Shown one piece after another: positions 54,770-64,000 of a stretch of DNA of 64,000 nucleotides. Source of the stretch: Ypsolopha sequella (taxonomy: Eukaryota; Arthropoda; Insecta; Lepidoptera; Ypsolophidae). The notes beneath the pieces were generated by a model that saw only the letters and a program-made list of their open reading frames with translations, searched no databases and was not told where the DNA came from. The stretch is from assembly GCA_934047225.1 (NCBI GenBank), contig CAKOHE010000034.1:310001-374000 (forward strand), read 5' to 3'. The translations under genes and the position numbers were made by a program. Positions within the stretch are counted from its first letter, which is position 1, and the number at the start of each line of letters is the position of its first letter.

Positions 54770-54914
54770 GAAGAGGGGTGAGGGGCGCTCGCGCAGTGGT
54801 GCGGCGGCGGGTAGCGATGCGCAGCGGTGAGCGGCGGCATTTTGTTTGTGTTGTGTCTCGCTCAACGAAACGGACCAGTTGTCTACTTATGCAAGGAACA
54901 TTTGTTTATAAAAA
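54770..54914 (+). promoter_or_regulatory. CpG-rich stretch before an ORF, possible 5' region
   Basis: The block from GGGGTGAGGGGCGCTCGCGC to GGTGAGCGGCGGCATTTTGT is far richer in CpG than its surroundings and lies directly upstream of ATG 54915. A promoter or first-exon leader is inference from position and composition. Confidence 0.35.
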
Positions 54915-55204
54915 ATGACGGAGGAAGGTGACGGCGAGTTGTGTATCCTGTGCAAAAACGCTATAGTAGTAGGGTTTGTAACAGTGACAAAAAAAGGGAC
55001 TCCGAAAAGATTCGTCAATCGAGCAGAAGAAGAGATGATGGACTTTTCCCGCAACTTATGGAATTGTCAAACCTTACAGTACTCGTGAAATGTCGAAACT
55101 CATATATAAATAACGCAATGATCAAGGCATTTAAAAGAAAGAAGATATTACATATTAATGAACGCCACAGCGTCAGATCCACCGGCAGCGAACATAGAAT
55201 AGAA
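54915..55204 (+). pseudogene. Frameshifted small gene with zinc-knuckle-like start
   Basis: From ATG 54915: MTEEGDGELCILCKNAIVVG, then FVTVTKKG. In this frame it ends at 55088. In the +2 frame from the A run at 54990 the reading continues as KIRQSSRRRDDGLFPQLMEL, SNLTVLVKCRNSYINN and MIKAFKRKK, to a stop at 55204. The two halves look like one protein of about 95 residues with a Cys-x2-Cys at the start. I recall this arrangement in uncharacterised lepidopteran proteins associated with transposon ORFs; the function is unknown. A single-base slip in the A run is the likely break. A LINE tail begins right after it. Confidence 0.5.
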
Positions 55205-55334
55205 TAGAATATAGTTTATTTGCGTTATTTAGTACATAATGTTCTTATATTGAGAGGTAAAGTATGACAATGTACTTAAATAATAACTTTTATTATTAAA
55301 TATGCGACGACATTTTAAGTGTTCTTAAAATATA
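55192..55334 (-). mobile_element. LINE 3' end, tail (ATTCT)n
   Basis: Reversed, it ends AAATAACGCAAATAAACTAT followed by ATTCT repeats. Only about 140 bp of 3' UTR remain. Confidence 0.6.
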
Positions 55335-55570
55335 GTTTTAAAGAGTAGGTTACGTCGTACTGGAGGCCTAACAAGCGATCAGAAAACGAAACAACAACAC
55401 GTTTTGCCAATTTCGCAAAATAAAATCTTGACCTCCCATAGTACTGTTTTTGGGTTTGTAAGGAACAAGAAAAAAGAAGAAAGATTACGAATTGCACAAA
55501 AAGCGCCCTCAAATCTTGACATCGACCACTTACCAAGTCTACAGTATGAAATAATGAAAATGGAGTAATA
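55335..55570. mobile_element. Diverged palindromic MITE
   Basis: TACTGGAGGCCTAACAAGCG at the left and CGACCACTTACCAAGTCTAC at the right are inverted relatives, and both resemble the arms of the element at 49468 (CTTGGTAAGTGATCAGC). Confidence 0.5.
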
Positions 55571-56126
55571 ATATTTTAAATTATTATTACATACGGCTTG
55601 AACACTCACGTGTGATTGTTGTTGACTATATGCCACCCGTTTTTTTATAATATTATAGCAATATTTTATTTATAGAACATTATGTCTTTACATAAAGGGC
55701 TGTGATAACCCTAGTAAGTTTATACAAACCTGTAACAGGGTTACCGCACTCTTCCGCCAGTGGTTTTAAAGATACAAAAAAACTAAAATAAAATAAAGAT
55801 AATACAGATTAATTCTATAATGTTTAGTGTATGAGAGGGTGTGTATGTATGTGTGTATGTGTGTGAGATGTGCGTTTATGAAGAGATGATGTATTCCTAG
55901 CCCTACAAGCGGGGTCTTGGGATCAGTTTGAGAACTACATACCGCCGCTCAATTTCGATTCCAACTTAAAATGTCTAATCTGTGCCAACGATATATCAAG
56001 CAATTCAAAATTTCGACTAATCAAAATGCTGCACACCAAAGATTAATTTAAAAAAATGTCCTTATGTCGCAATGACATATCTGGAGAAACGGTTAGAAAA
56101 CCATTTGTAAATTTAAATACTTTTAA
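55571..56126. other. Unassigned, repeat-like
   Basis: A TGTGTATG simple-sequence patch lies at 55838-55870. No gene. Confidence 0.35.
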
Positions 56127-56650
56127 GTGTTCCGTAGTACCTAAATGGTACAAAAGGAACCTTTATGGTTAGACTCCATTGTCCGTCCGTCCTTATGTGA
56201 CAGCCTCATAACTTTAGCACCGTTAAAGATAAAGACATGAAGTTTGGCACAAAAATAGTATTAATTTGTCCACATATCACGGTGTAAAAAATATGAAAAA
56301 TTAGAAATTATTAAAAAAAAATCCAATCCAATCTAAAAACACAATATGGGTATCAAATTGTAAATATTAAAAAAGCCTATTGTAAAAATATATACTTTTA
56401 CTATATTTACTGGGACTGGTTTCGAGAAATCTTTAAAAAACCACAAAAATATGTATGTTTCTCCCCCCCCCCCTTATCTCCGAAACTGGTTGACCGACAA
56501 ATATGAAATAAATTAAAGTAATATGTGTTTACGTAAAGATTACAGGAAAAATAAAGCGGTTGAGAAATTCACGAAAAAAAATGAGAAAATTAAATTTATC
56601 ATCCACAATACGGAACCCTAGGTACGCGAGTCTGCCTCGCACTGGACAGT
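56127..56650 (+). mobile_element. Dispersed element, uninterrupted copy
   Basis: It matches 41371-42870 from GTAGTACCTAAATGGTACAA to CAATACGGAACCCTAGGTAC. It lacks the internal duplication and the LINE, so it shows the shorter form. A run of ten C lies at 56463-56472. Confidence 0.7.
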
Positions 56651-57600
56651 TCTGAAACTTAGTTCAAATTTCCAAATGACGGTCTAGGCACAGAATACAT
56701 TTATTTATTTAAATAAATTAATAACTTAAAAGAAATACATATTTTATAATAATAATAAGGTGTATCAGAAACCCGTAAGGGTTTTTACTTACACCATCAT
56801 TCCTGTCTTGTGCATAGGGTCCCATACATGAAGGAGCTGAAACATTTTTTTTTCTTACCCTGTTATGTAAAGTGTCATTGTTTAGAGCTCAATGAGTAGC
56901 GTGTATAAATATATTAATATTTTTTATCTTTAAAAATAAAGAAATGGGGGGCTATCAAAGTTGTCACTTTTATTACTGGTTTATCTCAAAGAACAGAGCA
57001 TTTAAGAGTTTGGAATTTCTGTATATTATGTACCATATGCTGAATTAAACAACAAATACCGAAAACGCCGATTTAAAATGTAGTTTTAGGGTTACTGATT
57101 CATTTTAAATTGGTTGTCACTCTTATTACCTAACAGGTTTCTTAGAGCAGTGACCAGTGTAACCAAACAAGTCGGAAAATAAAGGTCAAAGGTATGTCAG
57201 GGGAAGTAATATTGCTGTTTTATGTTCAACAGATAAACGGGGCAGAGGCAGACAGTGGCCTCCGCACGCTCCTTGTCCGCACGTTAGCGCACGCAACCGC
57301 CTCCTTGAGCTGTATCAGCAGTCAGCTGTTCAAAAGAAAAGTGTCTCCGAGCTGAGCTGTGAGAGATTCACAAGGCAGTAGTCGCCCTGAAAGATGTTAT
57401 GGAGGGACTATTTTTGAGTCCGGCCATCAGGGAAAATCCGAAAAGTCCCTCATATTGCATACTTATTTTAGATTATATTTAATAAATACAGTTTTACGCA
57501 TCTATTGACTTTTATTGAAGAAAATAATTGACATAAGTAATTCCAATATTTTATTTAATAATTCGCTGTATACTCGTAGAAAATGTAAAGATTAGAAACT
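56651..57600. other. Unassigned sequence
   Basis: Repeat-like phrases around 56755-56830 (ACCCGTAAGGGTTTTTACTT hairpin). A GC-richer patch at 57235-57380. No frame is supportable. Confidence 0.35.
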
Positions 57601-57606
57601 TTGTTG

Positions 57607-57910
57607 ACCGCCTCTGTGGCAGAGTGGTAGAGTCATCGCCTGCTAACCCGAGGTCGTGGGTTTAATCCCCGCGGTGCACATTAATTTGTCTTCGGTATGC
57701 GTGTTTACGAAGGCACGTTAAGCTGTAAATCCATTTCATTTTGTGCCCATATTACGGCGATAGGGCACACTACCTATCACGTTTGGGACATACCTATACA
57801 ATAATCGTTAGTGAAAAGCGGGTGTACCAAGTCTGGACTGTAACAAATGTTAAAACTTTGGAACACCTCTGACACCCCCACGGGGATTCGTGTCGTGATA
57901 ATTTATAAAA
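57607..57910 (+). mobile_element. tRNA-derived SINE with a different head
   Basis: The head CTCTGTGGCAGAGTGGTAGA and GGTCGTGGGTTTAATCCCCG are well-formed A and B boxes. The body (TTACGGCGATAGGGCACACT, GGTGTACCAAGTCTGGACTG, ACACCTCTGACACCCC) is the same as in the SINEs at 28464 and 36655, but the head is not. Confidence 0.8.
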
Positions 57911-59134
57911 ATTATCTGCCTAATCTGAGACAAAAACTAAAGTTTAATTTTGCCATTTCAGCTTTAAACACAAGTAAATATAGTATTATAATATTGCCAT
58001 CAAGTACTATATTTAAAACAGTCACAAACCTAATAATATTATGTAAATTTTAAACTTTCGATATTAAAACGACACGTCTTGAGCTGACGTAAAAATCACG
58101 ATCAAACTTCTGTCAAAATAGAATTATCGGTCGATGTTCGGAAACTTCGGAGTAAGCGTTTCGATCAAACTCCTGTCAAATACGTTTGTCGTTCGAAAAT
58201 TGATTATCAGAGTACCACTTGCGTTGATATTACGATACTCGACCGAATATTGTACGACCGATTCCGATCAGAGTAGACCCCTAGGTAGATTTACTTTTGT
58301 TTATTTTGCTTTTGCAAATTCATTTTGTTTGTTCCGATAAACAAACCAAACTTTGTAAATTACCGTTACTTGAATAATTAAAAATCTTTACATGTCAAAT
58401 TTTAAGTAATCGTACACTCATTTAACGAAGTAGAGCAACATTCAGGTGCGGTCTCTAACATCTTAATGCAGCGGGGGGAGCGCCACTTCTAAAGCCTCAG
58501 GTAAGATGAAAGCGAAATGTTGCAAAGAGAGTCTGGGGCGTTAATGATATTTTAAATAAGCCTATTAATCTAATGTATTTTGTATTTTTTCTTTTTATTT
58601 TGTGACATTATTTATTTTTTATATCATTTTAAAATTGAAATTTTACATAGAAATTACTTATTTTTTAACTGACCTATTTTTGTTTAATTTTAAAACTATT
58701 ATAAAAAAAAATTGTGTGATTATGGCTAGCTGAAAATGTAGCATGATGTAAGCTAGACACCTACCTGCAATTTGAAGATTAAATTGAGGTCTGAAAAGGG
58801 ACAGGCCGAAAGCCAGCGTCGTATTGCTGATCTTCAGCTCACACAACAGATGCTGAGTCTGCCCCTTTTTATCACATATGAATATTTATGTTTTTTATTT
58901 TTTTATTAATAATTATGAATTTAATGTTTTTCTTTTTCCTGTGCTGTATTTGTGAATTTTTATGTGATAAATAAACTATTTTTCAATTTCAATATCTGAA
59001 AAAAGCTTAAATTAGAAAAGTTCATTTAAATCTTGATCTAAATTGTGTTGCATGATACAAAACCCAATTTATTTTAGATTATGTTTTGTTCATTGTATCA
59101 GAAATGAAGTCAAAAACCGGAACCTGGGAGTTCG
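57911..59134. other. Unassigned; LINE-like 3' end at about 58760-58995
   Basis: GTGATAAATAAACTATTTTT followed by CAATTTCAAT reads like a LINE 3' end. Nothing else is recognised. Confidence 0.35.
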
Positions 59135-59239
59135 TGAAACCTTCACAGATTCATAGACTACGGTTTAGGTACCTGTTACGAAGAGCCCAGTCTGAGAACC
59201 AGAATCACTCATGTTTGAACTGAACTGAATTCTGAATGC

Positions 59240-59860
59240 TCTAGAAATGTTCAGTAACCGATTTGCTTTGTCAAACCAGCCCCCCTATTGTGTATCTTTA
59301 GTTGCCAACTGCACGAGGTGCCTATCATCAAAAACATAGCTAAAAACTGAAATTTCAAAATTGCCTTTAGTGGGTATTGAACTATTTACGAACTGTGTCG
59401 TCACTTCAAGTGCGAACATATCCTTAGGAAATCGGAATTCGATAGTATATCTATGTTTTTGATGATAGACACCCAGTCCAGAAGGCAACTAGAGATACAC
59501 AATAGGCCCGCAGGCCCCCTATTCTGTATCTTTAGTTGCCAACTGTACTAGGTGCCTATCATCAAAAACATAGATAAAAACTAAAATTTCAAAATGGCCT
59601 TTAGTGGGTATTGAACTATTAACTATCTGTGTCGTCACTTGAAGTGCGAACATATCCTTAGGGAATCGGAATTCGATGGTATATCTATGTTTTTGATGAT
59701 AGGCACCCACTAAAGAAGGCAACTAGAGATACATAATAGGCCCGCAGGGCTACCTGTTAGTCCTTGGAGTGCTCTATCCAGCTATAAATATTTCAGAGGT
59801 GCTTTATCTTCCCACCCAAAACCCGCCTGGGCTCTTGTGTCTTGTAGGAAATTATAAGGG
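59240..59860 (-). repeat. Dispersed repeat, copy interrupted by two MITEs
   Basis: The flanks (AACCGATTTGCTTTGTCA at the left, GGGCTACCTGTTAGTCCTTG and CCCACCCAAAACCCGCCTGG at the right) are contiguous in reverse complement in the copy at 34640-34800. Confidence 0.7.
59279..59745. mobile_element. Tandem pair of a 230 bp MITE
   Basis: Each unit (59281-59505 and 59517-59740) starts CCTATT(G/C)TGTATCTTTAGTT and ends GGCAACTAGAGATACANAAT with AGG. Each has inner arms GCCTATCATCAAAAACATAG. The linker GCCCGCAGG occurs after both units. The 67-codon minus frames inside the two units are similar because the units are. Confidence 0.8.
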
Positions 59861-60253
59861 TCCGTCGATCATACGTTTTAAAACTTTCCTGAAGAAATGA
59901 AAACTGCATTTAAATCAGTGGTTCTCAAGTTAGAACAAGACATGCAGACAGACAGACAACGCATTTTATATGTATAAATTTCTTAGTTACTTGCTTTATA
60001 GCTTTTAAGCTAATCTTTTTGGCAGAATGTCGCATAGTTTAATTTACACTTTTTGTTCTTATATAAGAAAGTTTTATTCATATTTCCATATAGTTGTCGC
60101 TTTAGTTTTTATTTGCATGAACATTTAGGCCCTCCGGAACCATCAGTCTAATTTCCCCATCGGTCTATTTTCGCTATTGGTCTATTTTACCAAATTGTAC
60201 ACTTGTTTTTCCTTATCCGTCTATTTCTCAATGCGTCTGATATTCACATCGGT

Positions 60254-60680
60254 CAGTGATTTATTTTTTATACAGATTTTTTTGACAGATGCAAAGTGAC
60301 AGATGATTTATTTTTATACACAGTGTTTTGACAGATGATTTATTTTTATACAGAGTATTTTGACAGATGCCAAAGTGGCGGATTAATTATTTATACTTTT
60401 TTTACGGATGTCAAAGTGACAGAAGATTTATTTTTTATACAGATGTTTTTCACAGATGTCATATTAAAGTTTTGACATTTGAAATCTCTGTAAGTATAAA
60501 AAATAAATCATCTGTCAAAATAATATGTATAAAAAATAAATCATCTGTCACAATGACATTTGTCAATAAAATCAGTGTAAAAAATAAATCATTTGTCACT
60601 TTGCCATGTTACTTTGCCATCTGTCAAAAAAATCTGTGTAAAAAATAAATCTTCTGTCACTTTGACATCTGTCAAAATCC
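60254..60680. repeat. Inverted array of TTTGACAGATG / CATCTGTCAAA units
   Basis: Four or five units of GACAGATGATTTATTTTTAT in one orientation face the same number of AAAATAAATCATCTGTCA units. The centre is near 60470-60490. The outer flanks also mirror partly (GGTCTATTTT / AAAATAGA). Confidence 0.75.
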
Positions 60681-61044
60681 AGGAAGGTAGACCGTTTCAA
60701 CAAGTAGACCTAACGAGAAAGTAGACACAAAATAGTTTATTAGTCACAAAATAGATGTAGAATAGAATAGATAGAACACTCCATATTTTGTTATAGGTAT
60801 TTATTAATAATAAATTCCAACATTACACATCTGCTGGGCGTCACGCAACTTTTTTTAAATATCGTTTGTAATTTGAAGCAGATTTGACATTGTGTATAAA
60901 AATACCTGTGTGGACTTATTTTTTCTCAACAACTTACACAATCCACATAATAAAATAAAGCAAATTATATTGAGTATTTTGTGGAAATCATAAATAGAGC
61001 TCTAATTCTTAATGTACCATTTTTGATTTGATTTCTAATTTCAG
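60681..61044. other. Presumed intron or upstream sequence of the next gene
   Basis: No ORF. It ends in a good acceptor (GATTTCTAATTTCAG). Confidence 0.4.
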
Positions 61045-62119
61045 CCCAAGAAAAGAATATTTTTGGATCAAAAATATTTTTGTTGGACGGTACTGAAGTA
61101 GATGGCAACGGAATTCTTGAGGAGTTCAAAAATGAGGTTCTTGTAATATCAGATGATGGATTAGATGTTGCGACTCCGCAAGTGTCTCATACAACTGCAT
61201 CAGACATTACTTTGCCAAAGTCCCCTACATCCAGCATATCAAGCAATGTCAGCGATGGGCATGACAATGTGGCTAACATACAATTTGAAATTCCCTACAA
61301 TAAGCTTCCCTCAAATCTTTTATTGAAACTTAATAATGATGAACCAATTTCCACATCGGAAATTACAGCACTGGTAAGAACAGTAACAGAGGAACTTGTC
61401 TATAAAGAAAAATTGCCAGGAAGATCAATATATAGAGCTATTGCTCGGGAATTGTGTGATAAATTCCCTCAATTGTATGACAGAGAATCTGATACAAAAC
61501 AACTTATTGGAACAGGTTATTACACACTTTTTAAAAAAATTGAAGAAAGAGTTCATTACCTCCAGAGGCATAATAAGAGTATATCAAAAACATCTGGTTT
61601 ACAGGAAGATTCTATAATATCAAGACGGAAATTAAAAATATTCAAAAATCTAGGTGCAGGTTGCAAAGAATGGCAACCCATTAATCAAGAAAATGAAAAT
61701 TCTGAAACTCGCGTCTTTGTGCTTTGGATACCAGTTAAATGTGTGGACATATTCTTCTCCAAGACAACTGACATAACTCGCATATTACGCAAAAATGATG
61801 CAGACCAAAATATTGTTAGCAATTATGATCTCCTGATACTCATTGCTAAACATTTTAAAGAACACCTATCACACATTTATCAAAAATACGAGGTACCTAT
61901 TATTTATTTTACGAAACATACTAAACATAATTATTTCGAGTCTCTTGTTTATGTAACCAACCACTGCAACTTCTTCACTTTCAGGAACCACTAACACAGT
62001 GTGAGATTGCTGAACGAGTGAAAACCACATCACCCAACAATGTATTTTCTGGAAGTATAAAATTATTTCCTAGTGCTTCTTCTCATTCATTCATTCTTCC
62101 TCTTGATCATCATATTTAG
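61045..62119 (+). CDS. Two-exon gene part: CIDE-N-like segment and SAMD3-like region
   Basis: Exon A (61045-61892) follows a TTTCAG acceptor with two leftover bases and is open in one frame for 282 codons. Exon B (61985-62119) follows CTTCTTCACTTTCAG; the 92 bp intron is phase 0 with a weak donor (GAG then GTACCT). Residues 9-36 (KIFLLDGTEVDGNGILEEF, then NEVLVISDD) look like the second half of a CIDE-N/PB1-type fold. Residues about 80-185 (PYNKLPSNLLLKL, EELVYKEKLPGRSIYRAIAR, FPQLYD) resemble the region of the uncharacterised SAMD3-like proteins that are numerous in fish and insects. Exon B adds 44 residues (EPLTQCEIAERVKTTSPNNV) and ends at TAG 62117. Upstream exons are missing from my reading. 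It could be a host gene or a transposon-related family; the molecular role is unknown. Confidence 0.6.
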
Positions 62120-62121
62120 TT

Positions 62122-62505
62122 ATGAAGCACCGGGATTCATTAAGAGAAAAGTTCAAGGAAATTAATATATTAACGGTTCCTTGTGAATATATTTACCAAG
62201 TCCTTAGATATGTCAGAAAAAATGTTGAGTCTTTCCCAAGGCTTGGTAAGCAACATTGTAAGGAAACCAGAAATAAGCATAAACTGGCTTTTCCAAAAAT
62301 CAGACTCGCTAAGGTGAGTACCTCTTTTGTAGGACATGGTATAAGATTTTACAATAAACTTCCAAAGGAGGTCCTTACTTTGTCAGAGAATAAGTTTAAA
62401 CAGTATATTAAGCAGGGCCTATTGAAAAAGGCATATTATAAAATAAATAAATATTTGGATGATGGTGAAGCATGGTGTTACAGTGATAATGATAGTAAGT
62501 TATAA
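62122..62505 (+). pseudogene. LINE ORF2 C-terminus
   Basis: HRDSLREKFKEINILTVPCE, SFVGHGIRFYNKLPKEVLTL and KQGLLKKAYYKINKYL are standard C-terminal RT motifs of Jockey/CR1-like ORF2. The Met is formed at the insertion junction. No catalytic region remains. Confidence 0.8.
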
Positions 62506-63305
62506 TTTAATTAAACAGTATAATTTCTTAACATATGATTCCTCTAAGGTGTAAACATTAATTGATTACAGACTGTAAAAGGAAAAGGACTATATGAGAC
62601 AGGTAGACAAAGATATATATGTTTTTCTTTTTTTTCATTAACCTGAATTCCTGCTGTCTTGTATTTTCTTATCCCTTGGTTAAAGTAGATATAAGTCATA
62701 TATTGTATAGCATAAGTTTTATGTTGAAAAAAAAGACATGATCTTGCTAAGTTTCTTGCCCTTCTTCTTAGCAAGACTAATCGAATGGGCGGAGGTAGGC
62801 ATGTATTTATATATGTAACCTATTAGTATGTAGTATATAGGATGGGATTTGGTCGGCCGCCTGGATTCGTGCTGGGGGCTCGGTTGGTGATCATTGAACC
62901 TTGTTCCTGGGGCCGTATTTTTGGGTCGTTCGAATTCGGTTCGCGTGCGAGAGTGTACCTGTCTCATCTTGCAAATGACAAGTTCTGATGTGCAACGTGG
63001 GATGGGTGTGTGCTTTCGCGCGTGGGTTGGGAACGAGCGATTCAAAAGTGCGGCTCCTGGTCCCTGGCCGGGTCTCCGGTGTGGGTTCGGGCGGCTGATT
63101 GGATTTTACCTTGTATAATATATATTTTACCTATCATTTTAATCGTAAATATATTGCTACATAAATTAAATAAACCTTTAATTTAGTTCATGTACATTTA
63201 TTATTTTATTACATATATTTTCTTAATTAGATTAAATTTGACGTGTAAAAAGTGTATATATATCTATACCTACTTTGCAAAATAAACTATTTGAATTTGA
63301 ATTTG
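62124..63305 (+). mobile_element. LINE inserted at the stop codon of the gene
   Basis: 5'-truncated (AATTTG)n-family LINE. AGTTAT flanks it at 62118-62123 and 63306-63311. It keeps the ORF2 C-terminus and the 3' UTR, with 146 extra bases at about 62911-63056 between two TCCTGG copies. The copy at 42097 lacks them. Confidence 0.85.
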
Positions 63306-63311
63306 AGTTAT

Positions 63312-64000
63312 AAATAATAAGACGAAAATTATTTAATGTCATATTTGTATTCTGTATATTATGTCAAGTTAAACAATAATATTGACATTTAACAATTAGT
63401 GTCAACATTATTGTATAACTCTAGGTTATTGGTCTGAGGTATAATTTTTATACGATACAGCATGTCGATTTGGTCAACAACTTCCGTCACATTAATAATA
63501 ATATACATGAATGTATTTTTATATATTTTTATATGTCCTAAAATTATCTTGATAAACGGTAACAGCTTAGTAACGGTAACAGGTAGTAATTACCTACACG
63601 GGTGACCCTCCCCACCCTGCCACCGCCCCGCCAGTGCTGAATCAATTTCATCATGTCTTTCGTACACTAGACGATTTTTGTCACCCCCAAAATAAGGAAA
63701 ATATTTTTTTGGAAAAAATATTTCTTTCGTCATCAGTATCTTGAATATAAATAAATCAATACCCAGTATAACTATTTATATAACTCGTCTGATGCCGGGT
63801 TCAGATCAGACCCGAAATATATCTTGGAAACTTTTTACATTATTTATCTTTTGTTTCATCAATCACTATATTTATGTAAAACAAGAAAATAAAATTTAAA
63901 TTGCACTTATCAGATTCGGCAGGCACAGCGATGATTTATTTATTTTTTTTTTATTTATTACGCTTAATGTACATTTACACAAAAACATGAAAAAGAAACA
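63312..64000 (+). other. Possible 3' region of the gene, otherwise unassigned
   Basis: If the LINE at 62124 hit the stop codon, the gene's 3' untranslated region resumes here. No clear gene or repeat is seen; the last 60 bases are a T-rich run. Confidence 0.3.

Noticed and set aside
57607..57680. Functional tRNA gene
   Set aside because: A and B boxes are good, but the acceptor stem does not pair cleanly and the sequence continues into a SINE body shared with two other copies.
59285..59722. Two similar 67-codon minus-strand ORFs as a duplicated small gene
   Set aside because: They lie inside two copies of a palindromic MITE; the similarity follows from the element copies, and no start context or domain is visible.

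Overview
Nothing in the window looks bacterial or viral. It reads as an AT-rich eukaryotic chromosome segment from an arthropod, most likely a moth or butterfly. That assignment is inference. It rests on the dense mix of truncated non-LTR retrotransposons with short 3' repeat tails, tRNA-headed SINEs, short palindromic TIR elements in TA or TTAA targets, and several dispersed repeats I recognise as typical of lepidopteran genomes.

Host coding sequence is sparse. The best cases are: (1) two phase-compatible minus-strand exons at 20905-21143 and 11970-12078. The second encodes the start of a LOTUS/OST-HTH-like domain and has a GC donor; the 8.8 kb between them holds four plus-strand LINE copies. 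(2) A two-exon plus-strand gene at 61045-62119 with a CIDE-N-like segment followed by a SAMD3-like region; a LINE sits at its stop codon. (3) A decayed THAP-type zinc finger first exon at 4328-4466 (minus) and a 29-codon THAP-like start at 28326. (4) A frameshifted zinc-knuckle-like ORF at 54915-55204 next to a CpG-rich stretch. (5) Weakly supported exons at 5050-5853 and 34414-34613.

Layout. 0-6 kb: mostly unassigned, with THAP remains and a candidate small spliced gene. 6-11.3 kb: LINE remains (RNase H LINE, 5'/3' chimera, 430-codon RT ORF). 11.5-21.1 kb: the LOTUS-gene intron region filled by LINEs, one carrying a 1 kb fold-back transposon. 22.2-31.2 kb: another LINE, a TTTACA-rich degenerate satellite, palindromic MITEs, two related TIR transposons, a SINE, and a MITE split by a LINE tail. 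32.3-40 kb: LINE, gypsy gag fragment, and a heavily dissected LINE (ORF1, endonuclease, RT thumb) invaded by a MITE, a SINE and a GC-rich element. 41-49.7 kb: MITEs, minisatellite, mirrored repeat arrays. 49.9-53 kb: a minus-strand LINE split by a 690 bp piggyBac-like element at TTAA. 55-60.7 kb: MITEs, SINE, inverted arrays. 61-63.3 kb: the SAMD3-like gene with its LINE.

The clearest message is nesting. At least six insertions have readable targets, and in two of them joining across the target duplication restores the LINE reading frame, which gives a relative chronology. I see no gene cluster, CRISPR array or operon, and no convincing new enzymatic system.
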